Assembly: GCF_000507145.1 (NCBI RefSeq)
Contig: NZ_AYTO01000039.1
Coordinates: 1 to 64,000 of the forward strand
Source: Bacillus tequilensis KCTC 13622
GTDB lineage: Bacteria; Bacillota; Bacilli; Bacillales; Bacillaceae
Length of the DNA stretch: 64,000 nucleotides
Direction: 5' to 3'
Both the position numbers and the translations under genes were made by a program. The notes under the pieces were generated by a model. It saw nothing but the letters and a program-made list of their open reading frames with translations. It was not told the DNA's origin and did no database searches. Positions 26,568-34,969 of the stretch are shown here, one piece after another; position 1 is the first letter of the stretch; each line of letters begins with the position of its first letter.

Positions 26568-27545
26568 ATGAAAAAGCATATCAGCATGCTATTCGTATTT
26601 TTAATGGCTGTTATCGTGCTTTCTGCCTGCAATAGTTCAGAAAGTTCAAGCAGCAGTGAGGGATCAAGCAGCAAAACAAGAACGGTCAAACATGCAATGG
26701 GGACATCAGACAACATTCCAGTCAGCCCCAAACGGGTTGTGGTTTTAACAAATGAAGGAACAGAGGCGCTCTTAGCGCTTGGCATTAAACCTGTCGGCGC
26801 CGTAAAGTCATGGAAAGGCGACCCATGGTATGACTATCTGAAAGATGACATGAAAGGTGTGAAAAACGTCGGTCTTGAAACAGAACCGAATGTGGAAGCC
26901 ATCGCGGAATTAAAGCCTGATTTGATTATTGGAAACAAAGTGCGCCAGGAAAAAATTTATGACCAGTTACATGCGATTGCGCCGACCGTTTTCGCTGAAT
27001 CTTTGGCCGGGAACTGGAAGGATAACCTGACTCTGTACGCCAACGCGGTAAATAATGCGGACAAAGGCAAGGAAGTCATTGCCGATTTTGATAAACGCGT
27101 TTCTGATTTGAAAGACAAACTAGGCGATCAGACAAATAAAACTGTTTCTGTCGTACGCTTTTTATCCGGTGAGTCAAGAATTTATTATACCGATTCATTC
27201 TCGGGGATTATTTTAGACCAGCTTGGCTTCAAACGACCTGAAAAACAGGCGGAGCTGTTCAAGAAGCAGAAGGACCAATTTACGTTCTCAACAGACAGTA
27301 AAGAATCGATTCCTGACATGGATGCTGATGTGCTGTTTTATTTCACCTATAAAGCCGATCATGCAAAGGAAAATGAAAAATGGGCCAATCAGTGGACAAG
27401 CAGTTCACTATGGAAAAACCTGAAGGCTGTAAAGTCAGGTAATGCCCATGAAGTCGATGACGTCGTATGGACAACCGCAGGCGGAATCAAAGCCGCAAAC
27501 GCTCTGCTTAATGATATTGAAACCTATTTCTTAAAAACGAAATAA
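26568..27545 (+). CDS. yfiY: YfiY, siderophore-binding lipoprotein
   Basis: A 325-residue substrate-binding lipoprotein of the FepB/periplasmic-binding class. The signal peptide ends in the lipobox LSAC (Cys at residue 20), followed by a Ser-rich linker. Two lobes cover the rest; the early RVVVLTNEGTEALLALG block (about 57-73) is typical. It delivers hydroxamate siderophores to YfiZ-YfhA. GGGAGGAAAAAG precedes ATG 26568; an in-frame upstream ATG lies within the Fur box and is not used. Confidence 0.94.
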   Translation: MKKHISMLFVFLMAVIVLSACNSSESSSSSEGSSSKTRTVKHAMGTSDNIPVSPKRVVVLTNEGTEALLALGIKPVGAVKSWKGDPWYDYLKDDMKGVKNVGLETEPNVEAIAELKPDLIIGNKVRQEKIYDQLHAIAPTVFAESLAGNWKDNLTLYANAVNNADKGKEVIADFDKRVSDLKDKLGDQTNKTVSVVRFLSGESRIYYTDSFSGIILDQLGFKRPEKQAELFKKQKDQFTFSTDSKESIPDMDADVLFYFTYKADHAKENEKWANQWTSSSLWKNLKAVKSGNAHEVDDVVWTTAGGIKAANALLNDIETYFLKTK

Positions 27546-27579
27546 AAAAGACTCCGTCTGGTTAGACGGAGTCTTTTTT
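27544..27579. terminator. Bidirectional terminator between yfiY and mprF
   Basis: GACTCCGTC (27550-27558) pairs with GACGGAGTC (27565-27573), flanked by A6 and T6. Confidence 0.94.
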
Positions 27580-30132
27580 GCTTTTACCGATCAGCCGCGT
27601 GACGAGGAACATGGTGACAGAAAGAGATCTGTTTTTCCGGTACGCCAAGTATTTGCCGCGCCACTCCGGTTTGTATTTTTCTTTAAAGGCTCTGAGGCCG
27701 CTGAAGCTGTACATGTATCTGACATTATTAAAAATGACAGCGGCAAATCTTTCGGACCAGAAGGATGTAAAGGCGGTGCCCACATTGGCCAAGGGCGCCA
27801 TTCCCATGTTAAATGACGTGCAGCCTTCCTCCTTCGCCCATAAAAACATGCGGATGAACAATGCATCCATAATGCCGTTCGGGGCGTCGGCGCGGTAACG
27901 CATCAGATCGACCGATATCTCCCCTTCCTGATACATCGGCATGACATTTGCAAATGCGATGATCTCTCCTTCTGCATTTTTCATATAGGCGATCGGCGCT
28001 TTTTGTAAATATGACGGGTCAAAAAATCCGAGCGAGAATCCTTTCTCCTTTTTCGAGCCGAGCCATTCGTCTGAGATTTGTTTCAGCTCCTCCAAAAATG
28101 CATCTGAAAATGGGGGATGATCCACATGAAAGGTATATTCCTCTCGCTCAAAGCGGTTATTGATCGCCCGAAGGCCGGCTTTTTTCTTCCCAGTCAAGGT
28201 GAATGTGTTTAAATCCACATAGGCTTCCTCGCCCAGTTTGAAGAAGTTATAGCCAAAGTCGTGATACAGCGCCATGTCCTCTCGTTCAATTTGATAAAAC
28301 AAAACGCTGAATCCCTTTTGATGCGCTTCGTTCAGAAACTCTTCCAGCACGAGCGGGAACGATTCTCTTTGGCCTGACGGATCGCCGAGCACAACCAGCC
28401 TTCTGGCGATTTTCCCAAACAGAAGCAGCGCATTACCGTCACTTGAAAAATAAAACCGCTTATCTCCGAGAAAACCGAGGTGGCTCAGCGCGTTGCCGCC
28501 TTTTTCATTAAGAAACGCAGCAAGACGATCAGGGTCAGCTTTCTCTCCAATTGGTTTCGTTCTTTTATGATACACCACTGTAAATATGAAGAAGAACAGC
28601 GGCACAATGATGATCGCCATGATGGTTGCATAGGTGATATGCGAGGTGCTGTGAACGAAATATTCGTGACGCAGCACCTTTTTCATCCGGTCCCAAATAA
28701 AGCCCGCGATCAGATTGTAGTTAAAGAGCGCCACAGTAAACAGCGCCACGGCGAATATCATTTGGCCAAGCGTATAGGATGCCTGTTCCCGGACAAATTG
28801 TTTTTTCAAGAGCACAAGCAATACGATAATCATTGGCAGTACAAATATCGCACTGATGTTGAGCCCTTTTAAGAAGCTGAACACAAACCCGCCGACAAGT
28901 GCTGTAATGGCCATCGTATAGGAACGTTTTGTCCGTTTATAAAGCTCGATCGGCAAAATCAGCAGAATGAGCGCTGAGCTTAGGGACAGGCCGTTGAACA
29001 GCAAAAGAGCCGGGCGCGGAATGTGCGGGATGACGGTCAGCCTGTCAATCGGCAAAGAGACTGAAGCCAGGACAATCAGACCGGCAACAAATACAATCAG
29101 CGAAAGCGAACCTTGTAAAATTCTCACTAATATCGCCCGCTGAACAACAAGCAGAACGTTTGTCGTCTCGATAGCCGGTGCGATGCGCGGGTTCGTTTCG
29201 AGCCGTTTCATGGTATTTTCGGTCAGGTCGCCGGCAGCAAAGAACAGCCCCAAAATAAACGGAATAAACGAATAAGCGATCCTGTACAAAACGATTGACG
29301 TAACAATCGCTTCCTGATGATAGCCAAGCTGCTCCATACCGAGCAAAAACAAAAGGTCAAACGAGCCGAAACCGCCAGGCACGAGGCTGATCATCCCGCC
29401 GATCGCCGCAATGACAAACACTCCGAATACATACCTGATATCAGCATGAATCCCCATAGCGAACAAAGCAAAATAGATGACGGCTCCAGCCATAAGCCAT
29501 TCGGCTACAGAGGCGCCGATATAAGCGAAAATCGGATTTTTCACTTTATCCTCATTTTCTTCGTCTCCGGCTTTGCGGCCTTTTATTTTGGCCACCGCCA
29601 AGGATAGCGGCAAAATCAGCGCGAAACCGATAACGACTGCCCACAGCCAAGGCTTTTCTTGGATCACTTCATTCACTGGCAGCACCCGCGCAGCGACGAA
29701 AATGCTGAAAACAGATAACCCGAGCAGCATAGATGACGTAAGCCAGGCGATTCCTTTCACGAGCGCCTTATGGTCTTTCGTATGCTCCTTATAGAACATC
29801 ATTCTTAACCCGACTCCGGCTAAACCGCCGAACCCGAGCACATTATTAAATGAATTGGCGATCCAGGAAACCCTGAATACCTTTCCGTTTGTCATCGAAA
29901 GGCGCAGCGAGTGTTTCAAGACGTAATCATACAGCGACATAGCCGCAACAGCCAGCAAGCCAATCAATACAAGGATGAATAAGTCCGTTCGTTCCAGCCC
30001 GTTGATGACCATGAGCGTGCGTTTGAATGACAGATTTGTCAGTTCTTTTTTTGATTGATAAATAACAAATAATAAAACAGCAATAGGAAAAGCGATTTTT
30101 AAAATTGATAAAGCATTCTTTTTAATCAGCAA
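27562..30132 (-). CDS. mprF: MprF, phosphatidylglycerol lysyltransferase and flippase
   Basis: An 856-residue bifunctional membrane protein. The N-terminal part (about 1-500) holds around 14 membrane segments and flips lysyl-phosphatidylglycerol; the C-terminal cytosolic domain (about 510-850) is a GNAT-fold transferase that takes lysine from Lys-tRNA. It makes the surface less negative and protects against cationic peptides and daptomycin. The start is TTG 30132 with GGAGA five bases upstream, which gives the B. subtilis length. It is a single gene with its own promoter. Confidence 0.95.
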   Translation of the reverse strand: MLIKKNALSILKIAFPIAVLLFVIYQSKKELTNLSFKRTLMVINGLERTDLFILVLIGLLAVAAMSLYDYVLKHSLRLSMTNGKVFRVSWIANSFNNVLGFGGLAGVGLRMMFYKEHTKDHKALVKGIAWLTSSMLLGLSVFSIFVAARVLPVNEVIQEKPWLWAVVIGFALILPLSLAVAKIKGRKAGDEENEDKVKNPIFAYIGASVAEWLMAGAVIYFALFAMGIHADIRYVFGVFVIAAIGGMISLVPGGFGSFDLLFLLGMEQLGYHQEAIVTSIVLYRIAYSFIPFILGLFFAAGDLTENTMKRLETNPRIAPAIETTNVLLVVQRAILVRILQGSLSLIVFVAGLIVLASVSLPIDRLTVIPHIPRPALLLFNGLSLSSALILLILPIELYKRTKRSYTMAITALVGGFVFSFLKGLNISAIFVLPMIIVLLVLLKKQFVREQASYTLGQMIFAVALFTVALFNYNLIAGFIWDRMKKVLRHEYFVHSTSHITYATIMAIIIVPLFFFIFTVVYHKRTKPIGEKADPDRLAAFLNEKGGNALSHLGFLGDKRFYFSSDGNALLLFGKIARRLVVLGDPSGQRESFPLVLEEFLNEAHQKGFSVLFYQIEREDMALYHDFGYNFFKLGEEAYVDLNTFTLTGKKKAGLRAINNRFEREEYTFHVDHPPFSDAFLEELKQISDEWLGSKKEKGFSLGFFDPSYLQKAPIAYMKNAEGEIIAFANVMPMYQEGEISVDLMRYRADAPNGIMDALFIRMFLWAKEEGCTSFNMGMAPLANVGTAFTSFWSERFAAVIFNNVRYMYSFSGLRAFKEKYKPEWRGKYLAYRKNRSLSVTMFLVTRLIGKSKKDSV

Positions 30133-30187
30133 TGGTCTCTCCAATCATATTCTTGTTCGATCATCTTCCCCCAATAATCTCCAACTC

Positions 30188-30216
30188 ATTATACACTACC
30201 GTTATTTTTCGGACAA
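30188..30216 (-). promoter_or_regulatory. mprF promoter (sigma-A)
   Basis: On the minus strand TTGTCC (30211-30216), 17 bases, TATAAT (30188-30193). Confidence 0.82.
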
Positions 30217-30304
30217 AGTCCCGAATGCAGTTTCTCCTTACTTTCTTTCAGGAGTGAAAATCGAGTAATATGATAAGTGGAGCGAATGATGAGGAAGTGA
30301 TGAT

Positions 30305-30787
30305 ATGGAATATAATTTACATGATACAACGGTATTAAACGAAAACATTCTTTCATCTGAGGAACGGGAAATATGGGTGCTCTATATGAAAGTCTTAACT
30401 TCTGCCGGTCTCGGCGATGTGTCCGAATGGATGAAGCTGGATATGAGCATGCCGCAAATGAAAGTGCTGATGCTATTAAACAACCATGGAACATTGAAGG
30501 TCAGCGAGATTGCTGAAAAAATGGGGGCTTCCCTGTCGAATACAACAGGGCTGCTTGACCGCCTTGAGAAATCAGGGTTTGTCAAACGCTCACATTCTGA
30601 AGAGGACCGCCGCTCAGTAGTTGTTCAGCTGACAGAGAATGCAAAGAGGATTTTTCGGGGGCTTTATGAAAAGGGCCATCTGAAATTAAAGCGCTCATTG
30701 GAACTTCTGACTCCTGAAGAAAAGCAGGCTGTTTCCGAAGGGCTGTCTATCCTTTCCAAAGCATTGGAGAAAGCGAAAAAAGAATAA
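30305..30787 (+). CDS. yfiV: YfiV, MarR-family regulator
   Basis: A 160-residue MarR regulator with a winged helix at about 55-120: the recognition region is KMGASLSNTTGLLDRLEKSG and the wing carries EEDRRS. No cysteine pair is present, so a thiol sensor is unlikely. It lies just upstream of the efflux gene yfiU, separated by a terminator and by a promoter that carries a GTTCACTT/AAGTGAAC dyad, its likely target. GAGGAAGTGATGAT precedes the ATG. Confidence 0.9.
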   Translation: MEYNLHDTTVLNENILSSEEREIWVLYMKVLTSAGLGDVSEWMKLDMSMPQMKVLMLLNNHGTLKVSEIAEKMGASLSNTTGLLDRLEKSGFVKRSHSEEDRRSVVVQLTENAKRIFRGLYEKGHLKLKRSLELLTPEEKQAVSEGLSILSKALEKAKKE

Positions 30788-30793
30788 ATCTTC

Positions 30794-30818
30794 AAGTCTG
30801 TCTAGGCAGACTTTTTTT
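30794..30818 (+). terminator. yfiV terminator
   Basis: AAGTCTG (30794-30800) pairs with CAGACTT (30807-30813), then Ts. Confidence 0.85.
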
Positions 30819-30820
30819 AT

Positions 30821-30865
30821 TTGACATTTAGTTCACTTTAAATGAATAATATATTCTAAGTGAAC
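30821..30865 (+). promoter_or_regulatory. yfiU promoter with putative YfiV operator
   Basis: TTGACA (30821-30826), 18 bases, AATAAT (30845-30850). The perfect 8-bp inverted repeat GTTCACTT (30831-30838) and AAGTGAAC (30858-30865) brackets the -10. Confidence 0.75.
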
Positions 30866-30882
30866 AAAAGGGAGTGATGAAT

Positions 30883-32439
30883 ATGTCTGATGCATCGGCA
30901 AAGCCAAAAAGCCAAAAATGGGCGATCAGCCTGTTTACCATCGGGGTGTTTATGGCTGCGCTGGATAATGGAATTATTTCGGCTGCGTTAACAACGATAA
31001 ATGAGTCGTTTACCGTTTCCCCTTCCTGGGGATCATGGGGCATTACCCTTTATACGCTCGGTCTTAGCGTCAGTGTGCCAATCGTCGGGAAGCTTTCCGA
31101 CCGCTACGGCAGGAAGAGACTTTTTCTGATTGAGGTTTGTCTGTTCGGACTTGGCTCTTTACTCGTTTCTTTAAGCCAAAGCTTCCCGATCTTTCTGATC
31201 TCACGTTTGATTCAGGCGCTTGGAGGCGGCGGGATTTTCATTATCGGCAGCTCGCACATTCTCGCGACCCTTCCAAAGGAAAAGCAGGGAAAGGCGCTCG
31301 GGCTGCTAGGCGCGATGAACGGGATGGCCGCTGTCCTCGGACCAAATATCGGAAGCTTTCTGCTTGATTGGACCGGTTCTTGGCATTGGCTGTTTTTGAT
31401 TAATTTGCCGATTGCCGTGCTGTTGGTTGTTTTCGGTGCTTGTTTTATTGCGGAAACGAGAGCGCCTGAAGCTAAACGCCTCGATACGGCCGGAATCTTC
31501 CTTCTGTCCCTGTCGATTTTAGCTGTGATGTACGGCATGACGAATCTTGACGGAGCAAACCTTTTAAACAGTTTGGGAGATCCAAAAGTGTATGGATGTA
31601 TTGTTTTTGGCATTCTCTGTTTCGCAGCGCTTATCTCGTTTGAAAAGCGGGTTGAAATGCGCGGGGGCGATCCGATTTTGGCGTATTCTCTGCTGCGGAA
31701 CAATATGTTTCAGCGTACGCTTATCATCGGTTTGTTATCCGGCGGACTCTTGGCGGCGGTCATTTTTATCCCGTCATATGTCGAGCAGTATTTGGGCGTC
31801 CCTGCCGCGAAAGCAGGCTATTGGATGACTCCGCTGGCGTTGGCTTCCGGAATCGGCGCTTGGCTCGGCGGAGCGCTCACCGACAAAAAAGGGCCGGTGA
31901 AAACCGTTGTTCTTTCGGGAATCATTTCATGTGCGGGATTTGCTTTATTTCCTCTCTGGGTGACGGAGAAATGGGAGTTTGTGATCGCAAGTGTGGCAGC
32001 TGGAATCGGTTTTGGCTTTTTATTAGGCGCTCCGCTGAACGTTCTTGTATCAGAAGCGGCTAAAACGAATAAGGGCACAGCGCTCGGCACGCTTTCATTA
32101 GTAAGACAAATTGGACTGACATTGGCGCCTACTCTTTATGCCGGTTTTATCACAGCCGGGTTTGGCCAAATCGGTGATGAGATTAAGAGCCGCTTATCAG
32201 ACAGCAGACAATCAGAGAAGGCAATGCACATGCTGCCTCAGATCGACAGCTCCAATATTTCTTCTTTACAAGAACAAATCGAACGCATTCCTGTTCCTGA
32301 AGTCAAAACCGCGATAAGCGATGCCATTCATGCAAGTGTTGCCAGCGGTTACGGCCATTTATATGCTGCAGCCGCTGTGATCTCATTGCTGGTGATTGCG
32401 GCGATCAGCCTGCCGGCTTCACACCGGCAAAAGCCTTAA
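30883..32439 (+). CDS. yfiU: YfiU, MFS multidrug exporter (DHA2, 14 TMS)
   Basis: A 518-residue major facilitator protein with 14 predicted membrane segments. Motif A is GKLSDRYGRKRL (about 67-78) and motif C lies in GAMNGMAAVLGPNIGSFLLD (about 142-161), both typical of drug/proton antiporters. ATG 30883 is the preferred start, eight bases from AAAGGGAG; GTG 30874 and ATG 30877 are in frame just upstream. The substrate is unknown. It is probably repressed by YfiV. Its stop codon overlaps that of the convergent yfiT. Confidence 0.92.
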   Translation: MSDASAKPKSQKWAISLFTIGVFMAALDNGIISAALTTINESFTVSPSWGSWGITLYTLGLSVSVPIVGKLSDRYGRKRLFLIEVCLFGLGSLLVSLSQSFPIFLISRLIQALGGGGIFIIGSSHILATLPKEKQGKALGLLGAMNGMAAVLGPNIGSFLLDWTGSWHWLFLINLPIAVLLVVFGACFIAETRAPEAKRLDTAGIFLLSLSILAVMYGMTNLDGANLLNSLGDPKVYGCIVFGILCFAALISFEKRVEMRGGDPILAYSLLRNNMFQRTLIIGLLSGGLLAAVIFIPSYVEQYLGVPAAKAGYWMTPLALASGIGAWLGGALTDKKGPVKTVVLSGIISCAGFALFPLWVTEKWEFVIASVAAGIGFGFLLGAPLNVLVSEAAKTNKGTALGTLSLVRQIGLTLAPTLYAGFITAGFGQIGDEIKSRLSDSRQSEKAMHMLPQIDSSNISSLQEQIERIPVPEVKTAISDAIHASVASGYGHLYAAAAVISLLVIAAISLPASHRQKP

Positions 32440-32972
32440 GACCACCCCATCCGTTTGGAAAGCTCCGTAATATGGGCGAGATGGTGATGTGAGTGCCAGA
32501 CATACAGCCCGAGCGCGTTCTTCAAGGTTATGATCTCCTTTGTATCAGGATGATAAAAACCGCGTTGAAATTGCTTGTCCGTCAGAGTGCGGAGAAGAGC
32601 CGTCCATCTCCCGTGAAGCGCCTGCAAAAGCGCGAGTGAACCGCTCGGATCCGCTGTTTTCGAGTCCTTTAGCTCCGACCACGCCTTTTCATCATACGGA
32701 CGGATGGCCGGCATCTCTTCCGTCAAACACAATTTAAATCGAATATAGCTGTTCATATGACTGTCAGCCAAATGATGGACAACTTGCCGAACGGTCCATC
32801 CCCCGTCCCGGTACGGTGTGTCAAGCTGGCTGTCCGTCATGCCTTCAACGGCTTGCTTCAGCTTGGCCGGCACTTCTTCAAGCGCTTGAATCCATTTTAC
32901 TTTTTGCTCCTTAGATACGGATTCCCTCGGTTTGTATTCCCCTATCGGGTAGCTTAGATTGGATGTTGTCAT
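32436..32972 (-). CDS. yfiT: YfiT, DinB-like metal-dependent hydrolase
   Basis: A 178-residue four-helix-bundle protein of the DinB/YfiT superfamily. The three metal ligands are visible: a His in VVHHLADSH (H66 or H67), H160 and H164 in WHSHHHLAH. The family includes bacillithiol and mycothiol S-transferases, and YfiT has a solved nickel-bound structure; the physiological reaction is not settled. It is convergent with yfiU, and the two stop codons share the four bases TTAA. Confidence 0.9.
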   Translation of the reverse strand: MTTSNLSYPIGEYKPRESVSKEQKVKWIQALEEVPAKLKQAVEGMTDSQLDTPYRDGGWTVRQVVHHLADSHMNSYIRFKLCLTEEMPAIRPYDEKAWSELKDSKTADPSGSLALLQALHGRWTALLRTLTDKQFQRGFYHPDTKEIITLKNALGLYVWHSHHHLAHITELSKRMGWS

Positions 32973-33022
32973 GGCTGTTCTCCCTTCTGTTCACGATTCT
33001 CTTTTATTTTACAAGAAAAAGA

Positions 33023-33075
33023 TTGTATATGGCAGGTTTTTCCCCTACAATAAAAACGACACACGTGTCATTTTT
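33023..33075 (+). promoter_or_regulatory. yfiS promoter with palindromic operator (YfiR)
   Basis: TTGTAT (33023-33028), 17 bases, TACAAT (33046-33051). Directly after the -10, AAAAACGACAC (33052-33062) and GTGTCATTTTT (33065-33075) form a dyad with 10 of 11 pairs and a 2-base centre, placed on the start point. Confidence 0.85.
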
Positions 33076-33095
33076 ATTTATTAGGAGGATGAATC

Positions 33096-34349
33096 ATGGA
33101 AAAATCGTTGTTTCGTCATCACAAAGGATTGATGACACTATTAGCCTCGCAAACCATTTCTTCACTTGGAGACTGGCTTCACATTTTAGCCGTGCTAACG
33201 TTAGCCGCTTTTCAGCTGCACGCTTCTCCATTAGATATGTCGTTTTTAATGATGTCATTTGCCTTGCCTGTCATTGTACTCGGTCCTGTGTCAGGGTTGC
33301 TTGCCGACCGTTTTGATAGAAAAATGGTCATGTTTCTGTCTGAAATCGGCCGTTCCCTCACCGTTATCAGCTGCGTTTATGTCAGTGAGCTTTGGCAGCT
33401 TTACCTATTGCTGAGCCTTCAAAGCTGTTTTTCTTCGCTTTTTTCACCCGCTAAAAACGGAAAGCTTAAGGAATTGGCACCGGAAGCGCACATTCAACAA
33501 GCCGTTTCCATCAGCAGCATCATTGATAACAGCTCTAAAGTTTTCGGTCCTGCCCTCGGCGGCATGCTGATCGCCGCTGTCTCTTTACATTCTGTTTTCT
33601 ATATCAACGCCGGGGCCTTTCTTCTTTCCGCTGTCATTTTGTTTTTCCTACCGAGAGATGCTTTTTTACAAAAAGCCCTTGCACCTCAAGAAAAAACGCC
33701 GGCACTTGCTTCGATGAAAGAAGGCTTTCAGTTATTGAAACGGATGCCGCTTCTTTTAACAGGCTTGCTCACTGCTTGTGTTGTTCTCTTTGTATTGCAG
33801 ATTGGTGATTCGCAGGCAATCATTCTCATCCGTTCCTTTTCTGGCGCTCCTCCCGAGCTGGCTGGCTGGTGCATGGCCGTAAGCGGAGCCGGTATGCTCC
33901 TTACAGCCGTAATCGCCGGCAAACGGAGTATCACTTCTTATTTGCTTTATTTCTCAGCTGGGGCCTTTCTTCTTGGAATAGCGACTGGAAGTGCGCCATT
34001 TCTGAGCGGCATGGGAATTGCCGGCATCATTCTTTTTATATTCGCTTTTTTCATCATGGGAGCTGCTTTCGGCCTTGTCCATATTCCATTTCAAATTCTC
34101 GTGCAGACAACAGTGCCTGTGGAATACAGCGGCAGGGTGTTTGGCGCCATTCAAAGCGCGACGACTCTCGCCTCTATTCTCGGCATGGCGGGCGGGGGCG
34201 TGCTTGCGGAATGGATCGGTGTATCACTTGCTTTTCTTGTCTGCGGCTGCTTGCTGATCATGGTCGGGTTGATTACACTTGTAGGTAAGAAAGTTGCAGA
34301 AAGCAGGCGATATCTTGTCACCGAAAGTAACAAAGGAACACAAGGATAA
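33096..34349 (+). CDS. yfiS: YfiS, MFS macrolide-type exporter
   Basis: A 417-residue transporter with about 12 membrane segments and the loop motif GLLADRFDRKMV (about 68-79). It is of the Mef/enterobactin-exporter-like MFS group (MFS_3). AGGAGGATGAATC precedes the ATG. It overlaps the start of the TetR gene yfiR by 35 bases, so transporter and regulator share one transcript controlled by the palindrome upstream. Substrate unknown. Confidence 0.92.
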   Translation: MEKSLFRHHKGLMTLLASQTISSLGDWLHILAVLTLAAFQLHASPLDMSFLMMSFALPVIVLGPVSGLLADRFDRKMVMFLSEIGRSLTVISCVYVSELWQLYLLLSLQSCFSSLFSPAKNGKLKELAPEAHIQQAVSISSIIDNSSKVFGPALGGMLIAAVSLHSVFYINAGAFLLSAVILFFLPRDAFLQKALAPQEKTPALASMKEGFQLLKRMPLLLTGLLTACVVLFVLQIGDSQAIILIRSFSGAPPELAGWCMAVSGAGMLLTAVIAGKRSITSYLLYFSAGAFLLGIATGSAPFLSGMGIAGIILFIFAFFIMGAAFGLVHIPFQILVQTTVPVEYSGRVFGAIQSATTLASILGMAGGGVLAEWIGVSLAFLVCGCLLIMVGLITLVGKKVAESRRYLVTESNKGTQG

Positions 34350-34932
34350 ACGGCAGGCAGAGATTTTAGAGGCTGCCAAAACTGTTTTTAAACGAAAGGG
34401 GTTCGAATTAACGACAATGAAGGACGTTGTGGAAGAGTCAGGCTTCAGCCGAGGCGGTGTCTATCTTTATTTTTCAAGCACCGAGGAGATGTTTCGCCGT
34501 ATTATTGAAGCCGGGCTTGATGAAGGGCTCCGAAAGCTTGATGAATCTGCGCAGCATCGAAGTGTTTGGGACACCATTTCAAGCTATTTGGATGAACTGG
34601 CTGAAGGCCTTAGTGATGCAGCAGATACGCTGGCGCCGGTTCAATTTGAATATTTAGTGACAGCTTGGAGGAATGAAGAACGGCGGCTGTACTTGGAGAA
34701 AAGGTACGATCTTTTTATAGAAAGGTTTTCAAAGCTATTGCAAAAAGGAATCGAGCAAGGGGAATTTCAGCCTCTGCAGCCTCTCGCGACGATTGCGAAG
34801 TTTTTCCTAAATATGAATGACGGCATCATTCAAAGCGCCCTTTATTTTGATGAAGAAAAAGCTGATGTATCTGGACTTGCCGAATCTGCAAAGCTGTATT
34901 TAAAAACGGTGCTGCAAACGAATAGGAAATAA
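34315..34932 (+). CDS. yfiR: YfiR, TetR-family repressor
   Basis: A 205-residue TetR regulator. The helix-turn-helix (about 29-50) reads LTTMKDVVEESGFSRGGVYL followed by YF; the C-terminal ligand-binding domain is helical. The start is taken as TTG 34315 (giving the known 205-residue length), inside the yfiS gene, with only a weak AGCAGG upstream, so translation is probably coupled to yfiS. It most likely controls yfiS-yfiR through the palindrome at 33052-33075. Confidence 0.9.
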   Translation: MSPKVTKEHKDKRQAEILEAAKTVFKRKGFELTTMKDVVEESGFSRGGVYLYFSSTEEMFRRIIEAGLDEGLRKLDESAQHRSVWDTISSYLDELAEGLSDAADTLAPVQFEYLVTAWRNEERRLYLEKRYDLFIERFSKLLQKGIEQGEFQPLQPLATIAKFFLNMNDGIIQSALYFDEEKADVSGLAESAKLYLKTVLQTNRK

Positions 34933-34969
34933 AACAAACGGCAGGAGCCTCTCTCCTGCCGTTTGTTTT
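34931..34969. terminator. Bidirectional terminator between yfiR and yfiQ
   Basis: A 17-bp perfect stem (34931-34947 with 34953-34969), A-rich on the left and T-rich on the right. Confidence 0.95.

Noticed and set aside
30189-30494. Open frame of 101 codons on the minus strand across the yfiV start
   Set aside because: It overlaps the mprF promoter and the MarR gene on the other strand and shows no family features or binding site.
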